The position numbers and the translations under genes were made by a program. 64,000 nucleotides of DNA from Candidatus Amarolinea dominans (GTDB taxonomy: Bacteria > Chloroflexota > Anaerolineae > SSC4 > Amarolineaceae), in contig JADJYJ010000006.1 of NCBI GenBank assembly GCA_016719785.1, positions 124,001-188,000 on the forward strand. Reading direction: 5' to 3'. The stretch's first letter is position 1. Every line of letters starts with the position of its first letter. The notes beneath the pieces were generated by a model. It ran no database searches and had not been told where the DNA came from. It saw only the letters and a program-made list of their open reading frames with translations. Positions 1-8,162 of this stretch are shown one piece after another.

Positions 1-42
1 CGGGCTGCGACGCAGCGGTAACATCGGAACCGATACCGCCAA

Positions 43-90
43 TCAACAAGAAGAGGGCTGGCAACGGATTGCCAGCCCTCTTCTTGTTGA
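43..90. terminator. Long perfect hairpin, terminator-like
   Basis: A 22-bp perfect inverted repeat with the 4-nt loop CGGA lies about 90 nt beyond the stop of the minus-strand amino-acid ABC ATPase. Neither strand has a T-run after the stem, so this is not a textbook intrinsic terminator. It could end transcription from both sides or stabilise a 3' end. Nothing else is seen in bases 1-177. Confidence 0.6.
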
Positions 91-177
91 GAAGGGCGCC
101 GCCACCCCCTCGCAGGGCTGCGGCAAGATGACGACCTCAGAGGCACACGACGTCGTGACTTGCGCAAGGGGGGGGCG

Positions 178-915
178 TTAGTGGAGAATTTTGCTCAGGA
201 ACTGCTTGGTGCGCTCGTGCTGTGGGTTGCTGTAGAGTAATTCGGGCGTGGTGTCTTCCAGCAGTTGACCGGCGTCCATGAAGAGAATGCGCGTGGCGGC
301 GGCGCGGGCAAAGCCCATCTCATGCGATACCACGAGCATGGTCATGCCATCACGGGCCAGGTCCTGCATCACGTCCAGGACTTCGGTGATCATCTCCGGG
401 TCGAGCGCGGAGGTTGGCTCGTCGAACAGCATGATCTTGGGGTTCATGGCGAGGGCACGGGCAATGGCGACGCGCTGCTGCTGTCCGCCGGAAAGTTGGC
501 TGGGGTAGCTGTCGGCCTTCTCAGGAATGCCTACTTTGTCCAGCAGATCACGCGCGACCTTTTCTGCCTCGGTCTGAGAGCGTTGGCGCACCACACGCTG
601 CGCCAGGCTGATGTTTTCCAGCGCAGTCATGTGCGGGAACAGGTTGAACTGCTGAAACACCATGCCGACTTCCGCACGGACGGTGTTGATGTTGACCTTC
701 GGATCGGTCACCAGCATCTTGTCAATGTAGATCTCGCCGGAGGTTAGCGTCTCCAGATGGTTGATGCTGCGCAGCAGGGTGGATTTGCCCGACCCGCTTG
801 GCCCGATGATGATGACAACCTCGCGCGGCCGCACCGTCAGGCTGACGTCGTTCAGGGCGTGTACCCGGCCAAAGTATTTTTGTGCATGACGCACTTCGAT
901 GATCGTGTCGTTCAT
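178..915 (-). CDS. glnQ: Polar amino-acid ABC transporter, ATP-binding protein
   Basis: 245-residue cytoplasmic ATPase of the GlnQ/HisP family that powers uptake of polar amino acids. Visible motifs are Walker A GPSGSGKST (about residues 38-46), the Q-loop in VFQQFNLFPHMT, the ABC signature LSGGQQQRVAIARALA, Walker B IMLFDEPTSALDP and the switch His in VVSHEMGFA. Length is typical. The ATG start follows a GAGGAG-like ribosome site. It sits 29 bp downstream of its cognate permease, so the two are co-transcribed. The binding protein at 4718-5515 is probably its partner but is separated by oligopeptide permeases and a peroxidase. The exact amino acid cannot be told from sequence; the gene symbol denotes the family. 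Confidence 0.93.
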   Translation of the reverse strand: MNDTIIEVRHAQKYFGRVHALNDVSLTVRPREVVIIIGPSGSGKSTLLRSINHLETLTSGEIYIDKMLVTDPKVNINTVRAEVGMVFQQFNLFPHMTALENISLAQRVVRQRSQTEAEKVARDLLDKVGIPEKADSYPSQLSGGQQQRVAIARALAMNPKIMLFDEPTSALDPEMITEVLDVMQDLARDGMTMLVVSHEMGFARAAATRILFMDAGQLLEDTTPELLYSNPQHERTKQFLSKILH

Positions 916-944
916 GATGGTTCAACTCCTCAGCGCAAATGCCA

Positions 945-1787
945 TTAGCGGTGCCCAACAGTCAAGCGTTGCTCGAGCCAGCGCGCCAGACGCGTAAAGA
1001 TCAAGGTCATCAACAGATAGATCAGCGCAATCATGGTGAAGGTCTCGAAGCTCAGGAAGGAGCGCGAGACATACTCGCGCCCGCGGCGGGTCAGGTCCGA
1101 GACGGCCAACACCGACACCAGCGACGAGTCCTTGAGCAGCGTCACAAATTCGTTGCCCACCGGCGGCAGGATGACACGGATGGCCTGCGGCAAGATAATG
1201 TAGCGCATGGCCTGGGCGTAGCTCATACCTAACGAGCGTGCGGCTTCCATCTGCCCCTTGGAAATGGACTCGATGCCGGCGCGGAAGATCTCGGTCATGT
1301 AGGCGCCATAGCAGACGGTGAAGCCAATCACGGCCGCGACGAAGGGGTCTATGCGCAAGGTGCTGATGAAATTGCCGGCGGCCGGAATGATCGGCTGCAA
1401 CGCTTTACCCAGCACCTGCAGCACTTGCGGCAGGGCAAACCAGATGTAGAGCAACCACACCAGGAGAGGGATGCCGCGCACCACTTCGACATACAACGAG
1501 GAGACGCCGCGCACGATGCGATTGCCGGAGATGCGCCCCAGGCCGCCCAACATGCCGACGACGAGAATTGTGAAGAAGGATGTAATCGAGATGCGCAGCG
1601 TGACGGCGATGCCGTCTTGAATGAAACTCCAGATTTCGGCGTAGGGCTTGGCCACGAAGACGATCATGAAGACGATCAGGGCCAGTACCGCCAGCACCAG
1701 CAGCCACCAGCGGTCAATGCCCGCCAGGCGACCCCGTGTATCAACGGCACGCGGGCCAGGTCCCAACGAGGGAGCGGTTGCACTCAT
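945..1787 (-). CDS. Polar amino-acid ABC transporter, permease
   Basis: 280-residue inner-membrane permease of the HisM/GlnP (PAAT) type. The N-terminus has a first hydrophobic segment (about residues 29-48) followed by the usual bundle of about five helices. The EAA loop that docks the ATPase is visible as GQMEAARSLGMSYAQAMRYI (about residues 178-197), and the conserved NEFVTLLKDSSL stretch follows. The ATG start has a strong TGAGGAGG site 5 nt upstream. It lies between tpx and the ATPase gene. It probably forms the pore together with the neighbouring ATPase; no second PAAT permease is seen, so a homodimer is likely. Confidence 0.92.
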   Translation of the reverse strand: MSATAPSLGPGPRAVDTRGRLAGIDRWWLLVLAVLALIVFMIVFVAKPYAEIWSFIQDGIAVTLRISITSFFTILVVGMLGGLGRISGNRIVRGVSSLYVEVVRGIPLLVWLLYIWFALPQVLQVLGKALQPIIPAAGNFISTLRIDPFVAAVIGFTVCYGAYMTEIFRAGIESISKGQMEAARSLGMSYAQAMRYIILPQAIRVILPPVGNEFVTLLKDSSLVSVLAVSDLTRRGREYVSRSFLSFETFTMIALIYLLMTLIFTRLARWLEQRLTVGHR

Positions 1788-1871
1788 AGATACCTCCTCA
1801 AATAATCAGCAGCGGCGCTCCCGCGGGCGGGCACAAGACCACACCCCCAAGGCCACGCCCCTACGGCGTTC

Positions 1872-2396
1872 CTACATCAACTCGCGCACAGCCGCCAGCG
1901 CCGCCTCGTAAGCGGGATGCTGGGAGATCTCCGGCACGTATTCGACATAACGCACAACATCCTCCTCATCTACCACGAAGATGGCGCGCTGCTCGATGCG
2001 TAGCTCTTTGATGTGCGTACCATAGGCGTCGCCAAAGGCCATGTCATAGTGATCGGAGAACATCAGCACCCGATCCACGCCTTTGGCGGCGCACCATTCC
2101 ACCTGTGCAAATGACAAATCAACGCTGACCGTGACCACCACGACCTTGTCACCGAAGGTGGATGCTTCCTGGTTGAAGCGCCGCGTCTGCGCATCGCAGA
2201 TGCCGGTGTTCAGGGAGGGCACGACGTTGATCAGGCGGATTTTGCCTGCGGTGGAGGCCAACAGCGGCTTGCGTCCGTCGAAGCCCTTGTCGTTGAGAGT
2301 CACCTCGGTGGCCATGTCGCCGGGCAGCAGGGCCACACCGAAGACGGTCAGCGGTTTGCCTTTGAAGGTGACATCACCAAAACGTTCTTGCAGCAT
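1872..2396 (-). CDS. tpx: Thiol peroxidase (Tpx-type peroxiredoxin)
   Basis: 174-residue atypical 2-Cys peroxiredoxin that reduces hydrogen peroxide and alkyl hydroperoxides using thioredoxin. The family signature around the peroxidatic cysteine is clear (PSLNTGICDAQTRRFN, Cys67), and the resolving cysteine is at Cys102 in FAQVEWCAAKGV, the expected Tpx spacing. Length is standard. An AAGGAG site lies 12 nt before the ATG, a slightly long spacing. It is embedded in a minus-strand run of transporter genes, between oligopeptide permease DppC and the amino-acid permease. A functional link to transport is not evident; it may simply be a passenger in the operon. Confidence 0.95.
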   Translation of the reverse strand: MLQERFGDVTFKGKPLTVFGVALLPGDMATEVTLNDKGFDGRKPLLASTAGKIRLINVVPSLNTGICDAQTRRFNQEASTFGDKVVVVTVSVDLSFAQVEWCAAKGVDRVLMFSDHYDMAFGDAYGTHIKELRIEQRAIFVVDEEDVVRYVEYVPEISQHPAYEAALAAVRELM

Positions 2397-2426
2397 GGAA
2401 GTTCGTAACTCCTTGTTTATGATTGT

Positions 2427-3356
2427 CTACGCCTTGTGCAGGCGCGGGTCAAGTGCGTCGCGTAAGCCATCACCGAGCAGGTTGAAGCCGAGCACGGTCA
2501 GCATGATCGCCAGGCCAGGGAAGAAGACCAGGTGCGGCGAGGTAAAGACCTGGTTGCGTTCGGCGCCTAACATCGAACCCCACTCCGCCATCGGCGGCTG
2601 CGCGCCCAAGCCGAGAAACGAGAGCGCTGCGGCATCGAGGATGGCCGTGGCAATGCCCAGGGTGCCCTGGACGATGAGCGGGGTGAGGACGTGGGGCAGA
2701 ATGCTGCGAAACAGGATGCGGTTGGGCGTGGCGCCGACGGAACGCGTGGCGTTGACGAAATCAAGCTCCTTGATCGCCAGGACACTGGCCCGGCTGACGC
2801 GCGCGTAGGTGGGAATGGAAACGATGCCGATGGCAAGCAGCGCGTTGGTCAGCCCCTCACCCAGCACCGTGACGATGGCAATCGCCAGGAGCAGGGCGGG
2901 GAAGGCCAACAGCACGTCCATCAAGCGCATGATGAGGTTGTCGGCCCAGCCGCCGGCATAGCCGGCGATGGCGCCCAGGAGGGTGCCGATGATGATGGCG
3001 AAGCCGACAGTGCTCAGACCGATCAGCAACGAGACACGCGCGCCAAAGACCATGCGGCTAAACAGGTCACGCACGTTGCCATCCACGCCCAGGATGTGCT
3101 GCGGAGTTTCGGGCGCACATCCCAGGAGGTGAATACACGGGCCCGAGCGCATCTTGATGTTCTCGATGCCAATCAGAACCTGGTCAGGGTCATAGGGCGC
3201 AATGAGCGGGGCAAAAATGGCCGTCAGAATCAAGACGCCTAAGATGACCATGCCCAGGATGGCCGACTTGGTGCGTAGGAGGGTATAGAGAGCGTCCTGC
3301 CAGGGGCTGCGGGGTGGACGAGCCAGTATTTGTTGGGTGACGGTAGGTATGCTCAT
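2427..3356 (-). CDS. dppC: Oligopeptide/dipeptide ABC transporter permease, DppC/OppC family
   Basis: 309-residue inner-membrane permease. An N-terminal cytoplasmic stretch of about 30 residues precedes a first helix (ILGMVILGVLILTAIFAPL), a large external loop and five further helices. This is the OppC layout. The conserved EAA-like region SVGATPNRILFRSILPHVL is present, as is the usual C-terminal LGDGLRDALDPRL. The loop of about residues 75-105 contains two cysteines (CIHLLGCAPET) and a phrase ending HILGVDGNVRDLFSRM, typical for this subfamily. It follows dppB after an 11-nt gap. No DppD/DppF ATPases occur in the window, so the motor must be encoded elsewhere. Confidence 0.93.
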   Translation of the reverse strand: MSIPTVTQQILARPPRSPWQDALYTLLRTKSAILGMVILGVLILTAIFAPLIAPYDPDQVLIGIENIKMRSGPCIHLLGCAPETPQHILGVDGNVRDLFSRMVFGARVSLLIGLSTVGFAIIIGTLLGAIAGYAGGWADNLIMRLMDVLLAFPALLLAIAIVTVLGEGLTNALLAIGIVSIPTYARVSRASVLAIKELDFVNATRSVGATPNRILFRSILPHVLTPLIVQGTLGIATAILDAAALSFLGLGAQPPMAEWGSMLGAERNQVFTSPHLVFFPGLAIMLTVLGFNLLGDGLRDALDPRLHKA

Positions 3357-3367
3357 GCCATTCTCGT

Positions 3368-4444
3368 CTAACTGAGGCGGATACGGGGATCCAGGAAGGC
3401 GTAGGTCAAATCTACAATCAGGTTGACCACCACAAAGACAACGGCCACCACCAGCGTTACCGATTGCACGATGGTGTAATCACGGGCCTGGATGGCGTCG
3501 AAGAGCAGGCGCCCCATACCGGCAAAATTGAAGATCGTCTCCGTCAAGACAGCGCCGCCGAGCAGGCTACCCAACGAGAGTCCGATGACGGTCACAACCG
3601 GCAGCAGGGCATTGCGCATGGCGTGACGGTAGACCACGACGACATCGCGCAAGCCCTTGGCCCGTGCCGTGCGGATGTAATCCTGGCCCAGAACCTCCAA
3701 CAAACTGGAGCGGGTCATGCGCGCAATGATGGACATGGGAATCGTGCATAACGCCGCGGCCGGCAAGATGAGATGTTTGATCGTGTCCCAGAAAAATGCC
3801 CAGTTGCCGGTGACGAATGCATTGAAGAGATGCAGATTGGATAAGAACATCAGGATCGAATAGCCTGTGCCTTGCGTAGCCGAGACATTCCAGGCTTCGA
3901 CCAGGGAAGGGATGGTCAGGCCCGGCGTATTGCGCCCGGATGGGGCCAGCCAGAAGGGAGTATCTTTGAGCAGTAAGGCAAAGACATAGGCCAGCATCAA
4001 GCCCAACCAGAAGACCGGCATCGAAACGCCCACGTTGGCCATGAGCATGGTGCCCACATCAATCGGCGAATTGCGCCGGTACGCTGAGAGTACGCCGGCC
4101 AGGACACCCAAGATAGAGGAGAGGGTCAACGCGGCCAGGGTCAATTCCAATGTCACCGGCAGACGTTCGATCATCAAATCCAGCACCGGGCGGCCGTAGC
4201 GGAAGGAGCGGCCAAAATTGCCATGCGCCATGTCGTTCATGTAGATGCCAAACTGCGAAATGATCGGCCGGTCGAGGCCGAAGCGCTTGATGTAGGCATC
4301 GCACAGCTCGTCGGTGGCGCGCTCGCCCAACGCGGCCCGGCAAGGGTCGCCTGGCAAAACACGGGCCAGGGTGAAGGTGACAAAGAGAATACCGACCAGG
4401 ACCGGAATAGAGGCCACGAGGCGTTGGGTTATGTAACGAAACAT
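3368..4444 (-). CDS. dppB: Oligopeptide/dipeptide ABC transporter permease, DppB/OppB family
   Basis: 358-residue inner-membrane permease that pairs with the DppC-type protein immediately downstream. The N-terminus shows the family hallmark helix (RLVASIPVLVGILFVTFTL) followed by LPGDPCRAALG. The docking loop is near YIRTARAKGLRDVVVVYRHA, and the C-terminus ends in VDLTYAFLDPRIRLS, all diagnostic of OppB/DppB. About 70 extra residues in the middle (around 170-240) lie in a predicted external loop, as in many Chloroflexota and Firmicutes members. It is separated from the upstream amino-acid binding protein by a 273-bp gap that contains a dispersed palindromic repeat. Confidence 0.93.
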   Translation of the reverse strand: MFRYITQRLVASIPVLVGILFVTFTLARVLPGDPCRAALGERATDELCDAYIKRFGLDRPIISQFGIYMNDMAHGNFGRSFRYGRPVLDLMIERLPVTLELTLAALTLSSILGVLAGVLSAYRRNSPIDVGTMLMANVGVSMPVFWLGLMLAYVFALLLKDTPFWLAPSGRNTPGLTIPSLVEAWNVSATQGTGYSILMFLSNLHLFNAFVTGNWAFFWDTIKHLILPAAALCTIPMSIIARMTRSSLLEVLGQDYIRTARAKGLRDVVVVYRHAMRNALLPVVTVIGLSLGSLLGGAVLTETIFNFAGMGRLLFDAIQARDYTIVQSVTLVVAVVFVVVNLIVDLTYAFLDPRIRLS

Positions 4445-4506
4445 GGATCAACCTTGAGACGGAGTCTTGACGGCAACATTTGTCAGGTCACAGAGATCAC
4501 AGAGCA

Positions 4507-4658
4507 GCGAGCGATTGAAATCGCGCCTGATGGGCGTACCGCCGGGCGTCCACCTGCGTGGACGCAATGCCGGTCGGCGCAGGCGAGCGATTGAAATCGC
4601 GCCTGATGGGCGTACCGCCGGGCGTCCACCTGCGTGGACGCAATGCCGGTCGGCGCAG
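4507..4658. repeat. Two tandem 76-bp copies of a palindromic element
   Basis: Bases 4507-4582 and 4583-4658 are the same 76-bp unit in direct tandem. Each unit holds two short palindromes, GCGATTGAAATCGC and GCGTCCACCTGCGTGGACGC. The downstream flank (4659-4710) adds a third, CCGAATGAATTCGG. The same combined element recurs in inverted orientation at 20998-21150. It sits directly after the stop codon of the minus-strand binding-protein gene. Confidence 0.85.
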
Positions 4659-4717
4659 GCCGACCTTGCGGCGGCACGCCCTTTCGGCCCGAATTCATTC
4701 GGCGGCCTGCGCAGATC

Positions 4718-5515
4718 CTACTTCGCCGGGCTGGCGCCAATCCACTTGGCATAGATTTTGTCATAGGTGCCATCGGCCTTGATCTTCTTCAAGCCCTCGT
4801 TGAACTTGGGCAGGAAGCCGGTCGGGTCACCCTTGCGCGCCACTACGCCGTAGTACTCCTCGGTAAACGAGGCGCCCACGGTCTTGAGCTTGCCCTTGAA
4901 GTTTTCAGACGCCAGGACATAGTTGGCCGCCACCGGCGTGTCAACCACTACGGCATCCACGTTCTTGTTGAGCAGATCGAGCAGGGCCAGGTCAATCGAG
5001 TCGTACTCCTTGAGCGTGGCGCCCGCGATCTTTTGCACGGCAAAGGCGCCGGTCGTGCCAATCTGCGCGCCGACCACCTTGCCGCTCAACGACTTGTCGC
5101 CGGTGATGGCGGTTTCCTCGGCGCGCACGACCACGATCTGGCCGGCGTTGACGTATGGATCGCTGAAGTCGTACTTCTCCTTGCGCTCGTCCGTGATGGT
5201 GACGGCCGACAGAATGGCGTCATACGCCGCCCCTTCCAGCCCGGCGAAGATGCCGTCCCACGCGGTGTTCTTATACTCCACCTTGAACGCCATCGCCGCG
5301 GCAATGGCGTTCATCATGTCCACATCGAAGCCGACGATGGCCTTGCTCTCGTCCACGTACTCCATCGGCGGGAAGGAGGCGTCGCTCGCAATGACAAATG
5401 GCCTCGTCTCCGGCGCAGCCGTTGGGGCAGCAGTTCCGGCGCTGCTGCAGGCTGCCAGCATGGTTGCGAGGATGATGACCACAAGCGACAGACTAGCAAT
5501 TTTGCGCGAATTCAT
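4718..5515 (-). CDS. Polar amino-acid ABC transporter, substrate-binding lipoprotein
   Basis: 265-residue extracellular solute-binding protein of family 3 (SBP_bac_3). Residues 1-23 form a lipoprotein signal ending ATMLAAC, with Cys23 as lipid anchor, followed by an Ala/Pro/Thr spacer. The start of the mature domain shows the conserved FVIASDASFPPMEYVDE and IVGFDVDMMNAIAAA motifs, then WDGIFAGLEGAAYDAILSAV and the TITDERKEKYDFSDPY segment that lines the amino-acid site. The natural partners are the permease and ATPase at 945-1787 and 178-915, although dppBC and tpx lie between. The ATG start has a purine-rich GGAGAG site upstream. The ligand is not determinable by eye. Confidence 0.92.
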   Translation of the reverse strand: MNSRKIASLSLVVIILATMLAACSSAGTAAPTAAPETRPFVIASDASFPPMEYVDESKAIVGFDVDMMNAIAAAMAFKVEYKNTAWDGIFAGLEGAAYDAILSAVTITDERKEKYDFSDPYVNAGQIVVVRAEETAITGDKSLSGKVVGAQIGTTGAFAVQKIAGATLKEYDSIDLALLDLLNKNVDAVVVDTPVAANYVLASENFKGKLKTVGASFTEEYYGVVARKGDPTGFLPKFNEGLKKIKADGTYDKIYAKWIGASPAK

Positions 5516-5556
5516 TCTTTATCTCTCTTTCTCTCCACACGGTGGGTTCGCCCTAT

Positions 5557-5589
5557 TTGACCAGGCGCCGCAGGGGGGCGCCTGGTCAA
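5557..5589 (-). terminator. 13-bp hairpin between two binding-protein genes
   Basis: Perfect 13-bp inverted repeat (arms TTGACCAGGCGCC and its complement) with a 7-nt loop, about 70 nt after the stop of the peptide-binding lipoprotein and upstream of the amino-acid binding lipoprotein. There is no strong T-run, so it may attenuate rather than fully end transcription. Confidence 0.5.
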
Positions 5590-5658
5590 CATGACAGACA
5601 ACATTTCCCATTCGGACCGGGCGCCGCCCTGTTGCGGATCCCGGCGTACTCTTCACGC

Positions 5659-7353
5659 TTACTTCGGCGCGTTGAGGAAGGCGCCGAACAGCGAATTGAA
5701 GTAGGTGAAGGTGCCTGTGCGGCCCTTGTGCAGCGGATTGGCGGCGTCCCACTGCACGGCATAGCTCGCCACCACGTCGTTGGCGTCGAAGGCGCTGCCG
5801 TCATGGAACTTGACGCCCTGGCGCAGGTGGAAGGTCCACTCGGTCAGGTCCGCATTGGCTTCGTACTTCTCGGCCAACGACGGCTCCACGGCCGTGCCGC
5901 CGACCTTGTACGCCAACAGCGATTCGGTCATCTGCTCGCACACGCGCAGCGACTCGCCATCTTCTTCATCGGCGCAGTAGAGGCTGATCGGTTCTGCGTT
6001 CTGCATCCACACCAACTGCTCACGGCTGCCGGCCTTCATGCTGGCGAAGTGCTCATTGCCCAGCGGGCTGGAATGGGCGCCGGTCACGTCTGCGCGGAAC
6101 GCGGTGCCCGAGCCGCCATGGGCGACCGGGATCATGGGAACGTGCTTCTTGATCAGGCCATTGGCATCGGCGTAGATCTTGTTGCGCTCCGCCTGGTCGG
6201 ACAGCGATGCCGCACGGCTGAGGGCGTCATGGACATCGGTGAAACCAGTGCCGAACTGCTGGCTGGCGCCCTTGCCAAAGTGATAGTCCAGGAAGTTGGT
6301 CTGATCGGGGTAGTCAGCGCCCCAACCCAGCAGATACATCGGCAGGGTTCCGGTCTTGGCCGTGTCGAGGAAAGCGCCGGACTCCATGACGTTGATCTTG
6401 ACCGTGACGCCGAGATTAGCCTTCAACTGCGCCTGGAGGTCCTGGGCCACGAGCGCCGGCTGCGGCAGATAGCCGCGCACGACATCGCGGAAGGACAGTT
6501 CGGTCTCGAAGCCGTTGGGGAAGCCGGCATCGGCCAACATCTTCTTGGCCGCGGCGGCATCGAACTTGTACCACTCCTCGCCATCGCAGCCACCAGGGAT
6601 GGCGCACGGCGTGAAGTGGCTGGCGACAACCGATCCCACCGGATAGAAGTTGTCCACGATGCGCTGGCGGTCAATGCCCATCGCGATGGCCTGGCGCACC
6701 ATTTCATTGTCGAACGGCTTGACCAGGTTGCTGAAACCGAGATAGAAGACGTTCAAGGCTTCGCGTGGGTAGAGCTTGAGTGCGCTGTCGCCCTCGATTA
6801 CCTTGAAATCGTCCGGGCCAGGGTTGTCAATGCCGTCGGTGGTGCCGGACTGCAGCTCCAGCAAACGGGCGGCCGCTTCCTTCTGCCAGCGGAACACCAG
6901 CGTCGGTGACTGCGCCTTGTCGCCCCAGTAGTTGGGGTTGGCCTTCATGATGACGCTGTCGCCCTTCTGCCACTTGTCCAGCATATAGGGGCCGGTGCCA
7001 ACCGGCTTGTCCAGCAGATCGCCGGTGCCGCCGGTCTTCTCCAGGTAATCCGAAGAATGGATGGCAAACGCGCTGAAGGCAACCTTGGAGGGGAACGCCA
7101 CGTCAGGCGCGCACAGGGTGAACTTGACGGTGTTGGCGTCCAGCGCCTCGATGCTCTTGAACGCGCCGCCATAGGCGCAGTCCGCGGCTGATACCTTCAT
7201 CAGCTCCACGGGGACAGCGGTCGGTACGGGGGCTTTGGTCGGCTCAGGCGCCTTGGTGGGGGTGGCAGCGCCGCCACAGGCGGCCAACAGGGTCGCCAGC
7301 AGCATCACGATAACCAACAGACTAATCGTTCTTACTGTACTCACTGTACGCAT
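5659..7353 (-). CDS. Peptide ABC transporter substrate-binding lipoprotein (SBP family 5), circularly permuted order
   Basis: 564-residue exported lipoprotein; the signal ends TLLAAC (Cys26) and a Pro/Thr/Ala linker follows. It clearly belongs to family 5 (peptide/nickel/oligosaccharide binding), but the order of segments is rotated. The mature chain begins in what is normally the middle (SIEALDANTVKFTL, then PVGTGPYMLDKWQKGD, NPNYWGDK, a hinge region, then YLLGWGADYPDQTNFLDYHF). The segment that normally opens the protein (EPSLAEKYEANADLTEWTFH, then LRQGVKFHDGSAFDANDVV) is at residues about 451-564, at the C-terminus. No frameshift or second copy explains this. It likely feeds the dppBC permeases downstream. 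No known family member order is assumed beyond general knowledge of SBP_bac_5. Confidence 0.88.
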   Translation of the reverse strand: MRTVSTVRTISLLVIVMLLATLLAACGGAATPTKAPEPTKAPVPTAVPVELMKVSAADCAYGGAFKSIEALDANTVKFTLCAPDVAFPSKVAFSAFAIHSSDYLEKTGGTGDLLDKPVGTGPYMLDKWQKGDSVIMKANPNYWGDKAQSPTLVFRWQKEAAARLLELQSGTTDGIDNPGPDDFKVIEGDSALKLYPREALNVFYLGFSNLVKPFDNEMVRQAIAMGIDRQRIVDNFYPVGSVVASHFTPCAIPGGCDGEEWYKFDAAAAKKMLADAGFPNGFETELSFRDVVRGYLPQPALVAQDLQAQLKANLGVTVKINVMESGAFLDTAKTGTLPMYLLGWGADYPDQTNFLDYHFGKGASQQFGTGFTDVHDALSRAASLSDQAERNKIYADANGLIKKHVPMIPVAHGGSGTAFRADVTGAHSSPLGNEHFASMKAGSREQLVWMQNAEPISLYCADEEDGESLRVCEQMTESLLAYKVGGTAVEPSLAEKYEANADLTEWTFHLRQGVKFHDGSAFDANDVVASYAVQWDAANPLHKGRTGTFTYFNSLFGAFLNAPK

Positions 7354-7445
7354 ACGATCTTCTCCTCTTAGCAGATCAAGATATTCGACACGGGGGCGAC
7401 AGGGTCAGAGCACGGGCATGCGCCCGCCGCTATCGGGTCAATGGA

Positions 7446-8162
7446 TCATCCGCCCAGGTAAGCCTGGGCAACCTGGGGGTCGTGTAACAGCTTATCGGCG
7501 TCCCCTTCCAGCACGATATGGCCCGTTTCCATCACGTACCCGCGATGCGCAATGGAAAGCGCCATGCGTGCGTTCTGTTCCACCAACAAGATGCTGGTAC
7601 CTAGACCGTTGATTTCCACGATGATGCGGAAAATCTCCTCAACCAGGATGGGAGCCAGCCCCATCGAAGGCTCGTCCAGCAGCAGGATGTGCGGATTGCC
7701 CATCAGGCCGCGGCCGATGGCCAACATCTGCTGTTCGCCGCCGGAAAGGGTGCCGCCCTTCTGGTTGATGCGCTCACGCAGCCGCGGGAAGCTGACGAAG
7801 ACGTGATCCAGCCGGCGCTTGATCTCCTTGAGATCGTTGAGCAGGAAGGCGCCCATCTCCAGGTTTTCCCTGACCGTCAGCTTGGGGAAGATGCCGCGGC
7901 CCTCCGGCACATGACTGATACCGGTCGCCACAATTTTGTGCGGCGGCACGGCGGCCAGGGAACTCCCGTTCAGCTTGACATCGCCGTGACGCGGGCGCAC
8001 CAGGCCGGAGATGGCGCGCAGGGTGGTGGTCTTACCCGCGCCGTTGGCGCCGATCAGGGTGACGATCTCACCCTTGTTGACGGTCATCGAGATGCCTTTG
8101 AGGGCATGAATCTGGCCGTAGTAGGTGTGCAGGTCTTGCAACACCAGAATAGGATCGCTCAT
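7446..8162 (-). CDS. livF: Branched-chain amino-acid ABC transporter, ATP-binding protein LivF
   Basis: 238-residue ATPase of the LivF type. Walker A is GANGAGKTT (about residues 38-46), followed by the characteristic GISHVPEGRGIFPKLTVREN segment of LivF, signature TLSGGEQQMLAIGRGLM, Walker B ILLLDEPSMGLAP and LLVEQNARMAL as the switch region. It overlaps the livG stop by 4 nt (ATGA-type), so translation is probably coupled. It is the last gene of a livH-livM-livG-livF run preceded by a double binding protein. LivF and LivG form the heterodimeric motor for leucine/isoleucine/valine or related uptake; many homologues transport other amino acids, amides or urea, so the ligand remains open. Confidence 0.95.
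   Translation of the reverse strand: MSDPILVLQDLHTYYGQIHALKGISMTVNKGEIVTLIGANGAGKTTTLRAISGLVRPRHGDVKLNGSSLAAVPPHKIVATGISHVPEGRGIFPKLTVRENLEMGAFLLNDLKEIKRRLDHVFVSFPRLRERINQKGGTLSGGEQQMLAIGRGLMGNPHILLLDEPSMGLAPILVEEIFRIIVEINGLGTSILLVEQNARMALSIAHRGYVMETGHIVLEGDADKLLHDPQVAQAYLGG

Noticed and set aside
43..90. Mobile-element inverted terminal repeat
   Set aside because: No transposase or target-site duplication is near it; the 4-nt loop fits an RNA hairpin at a gene end.
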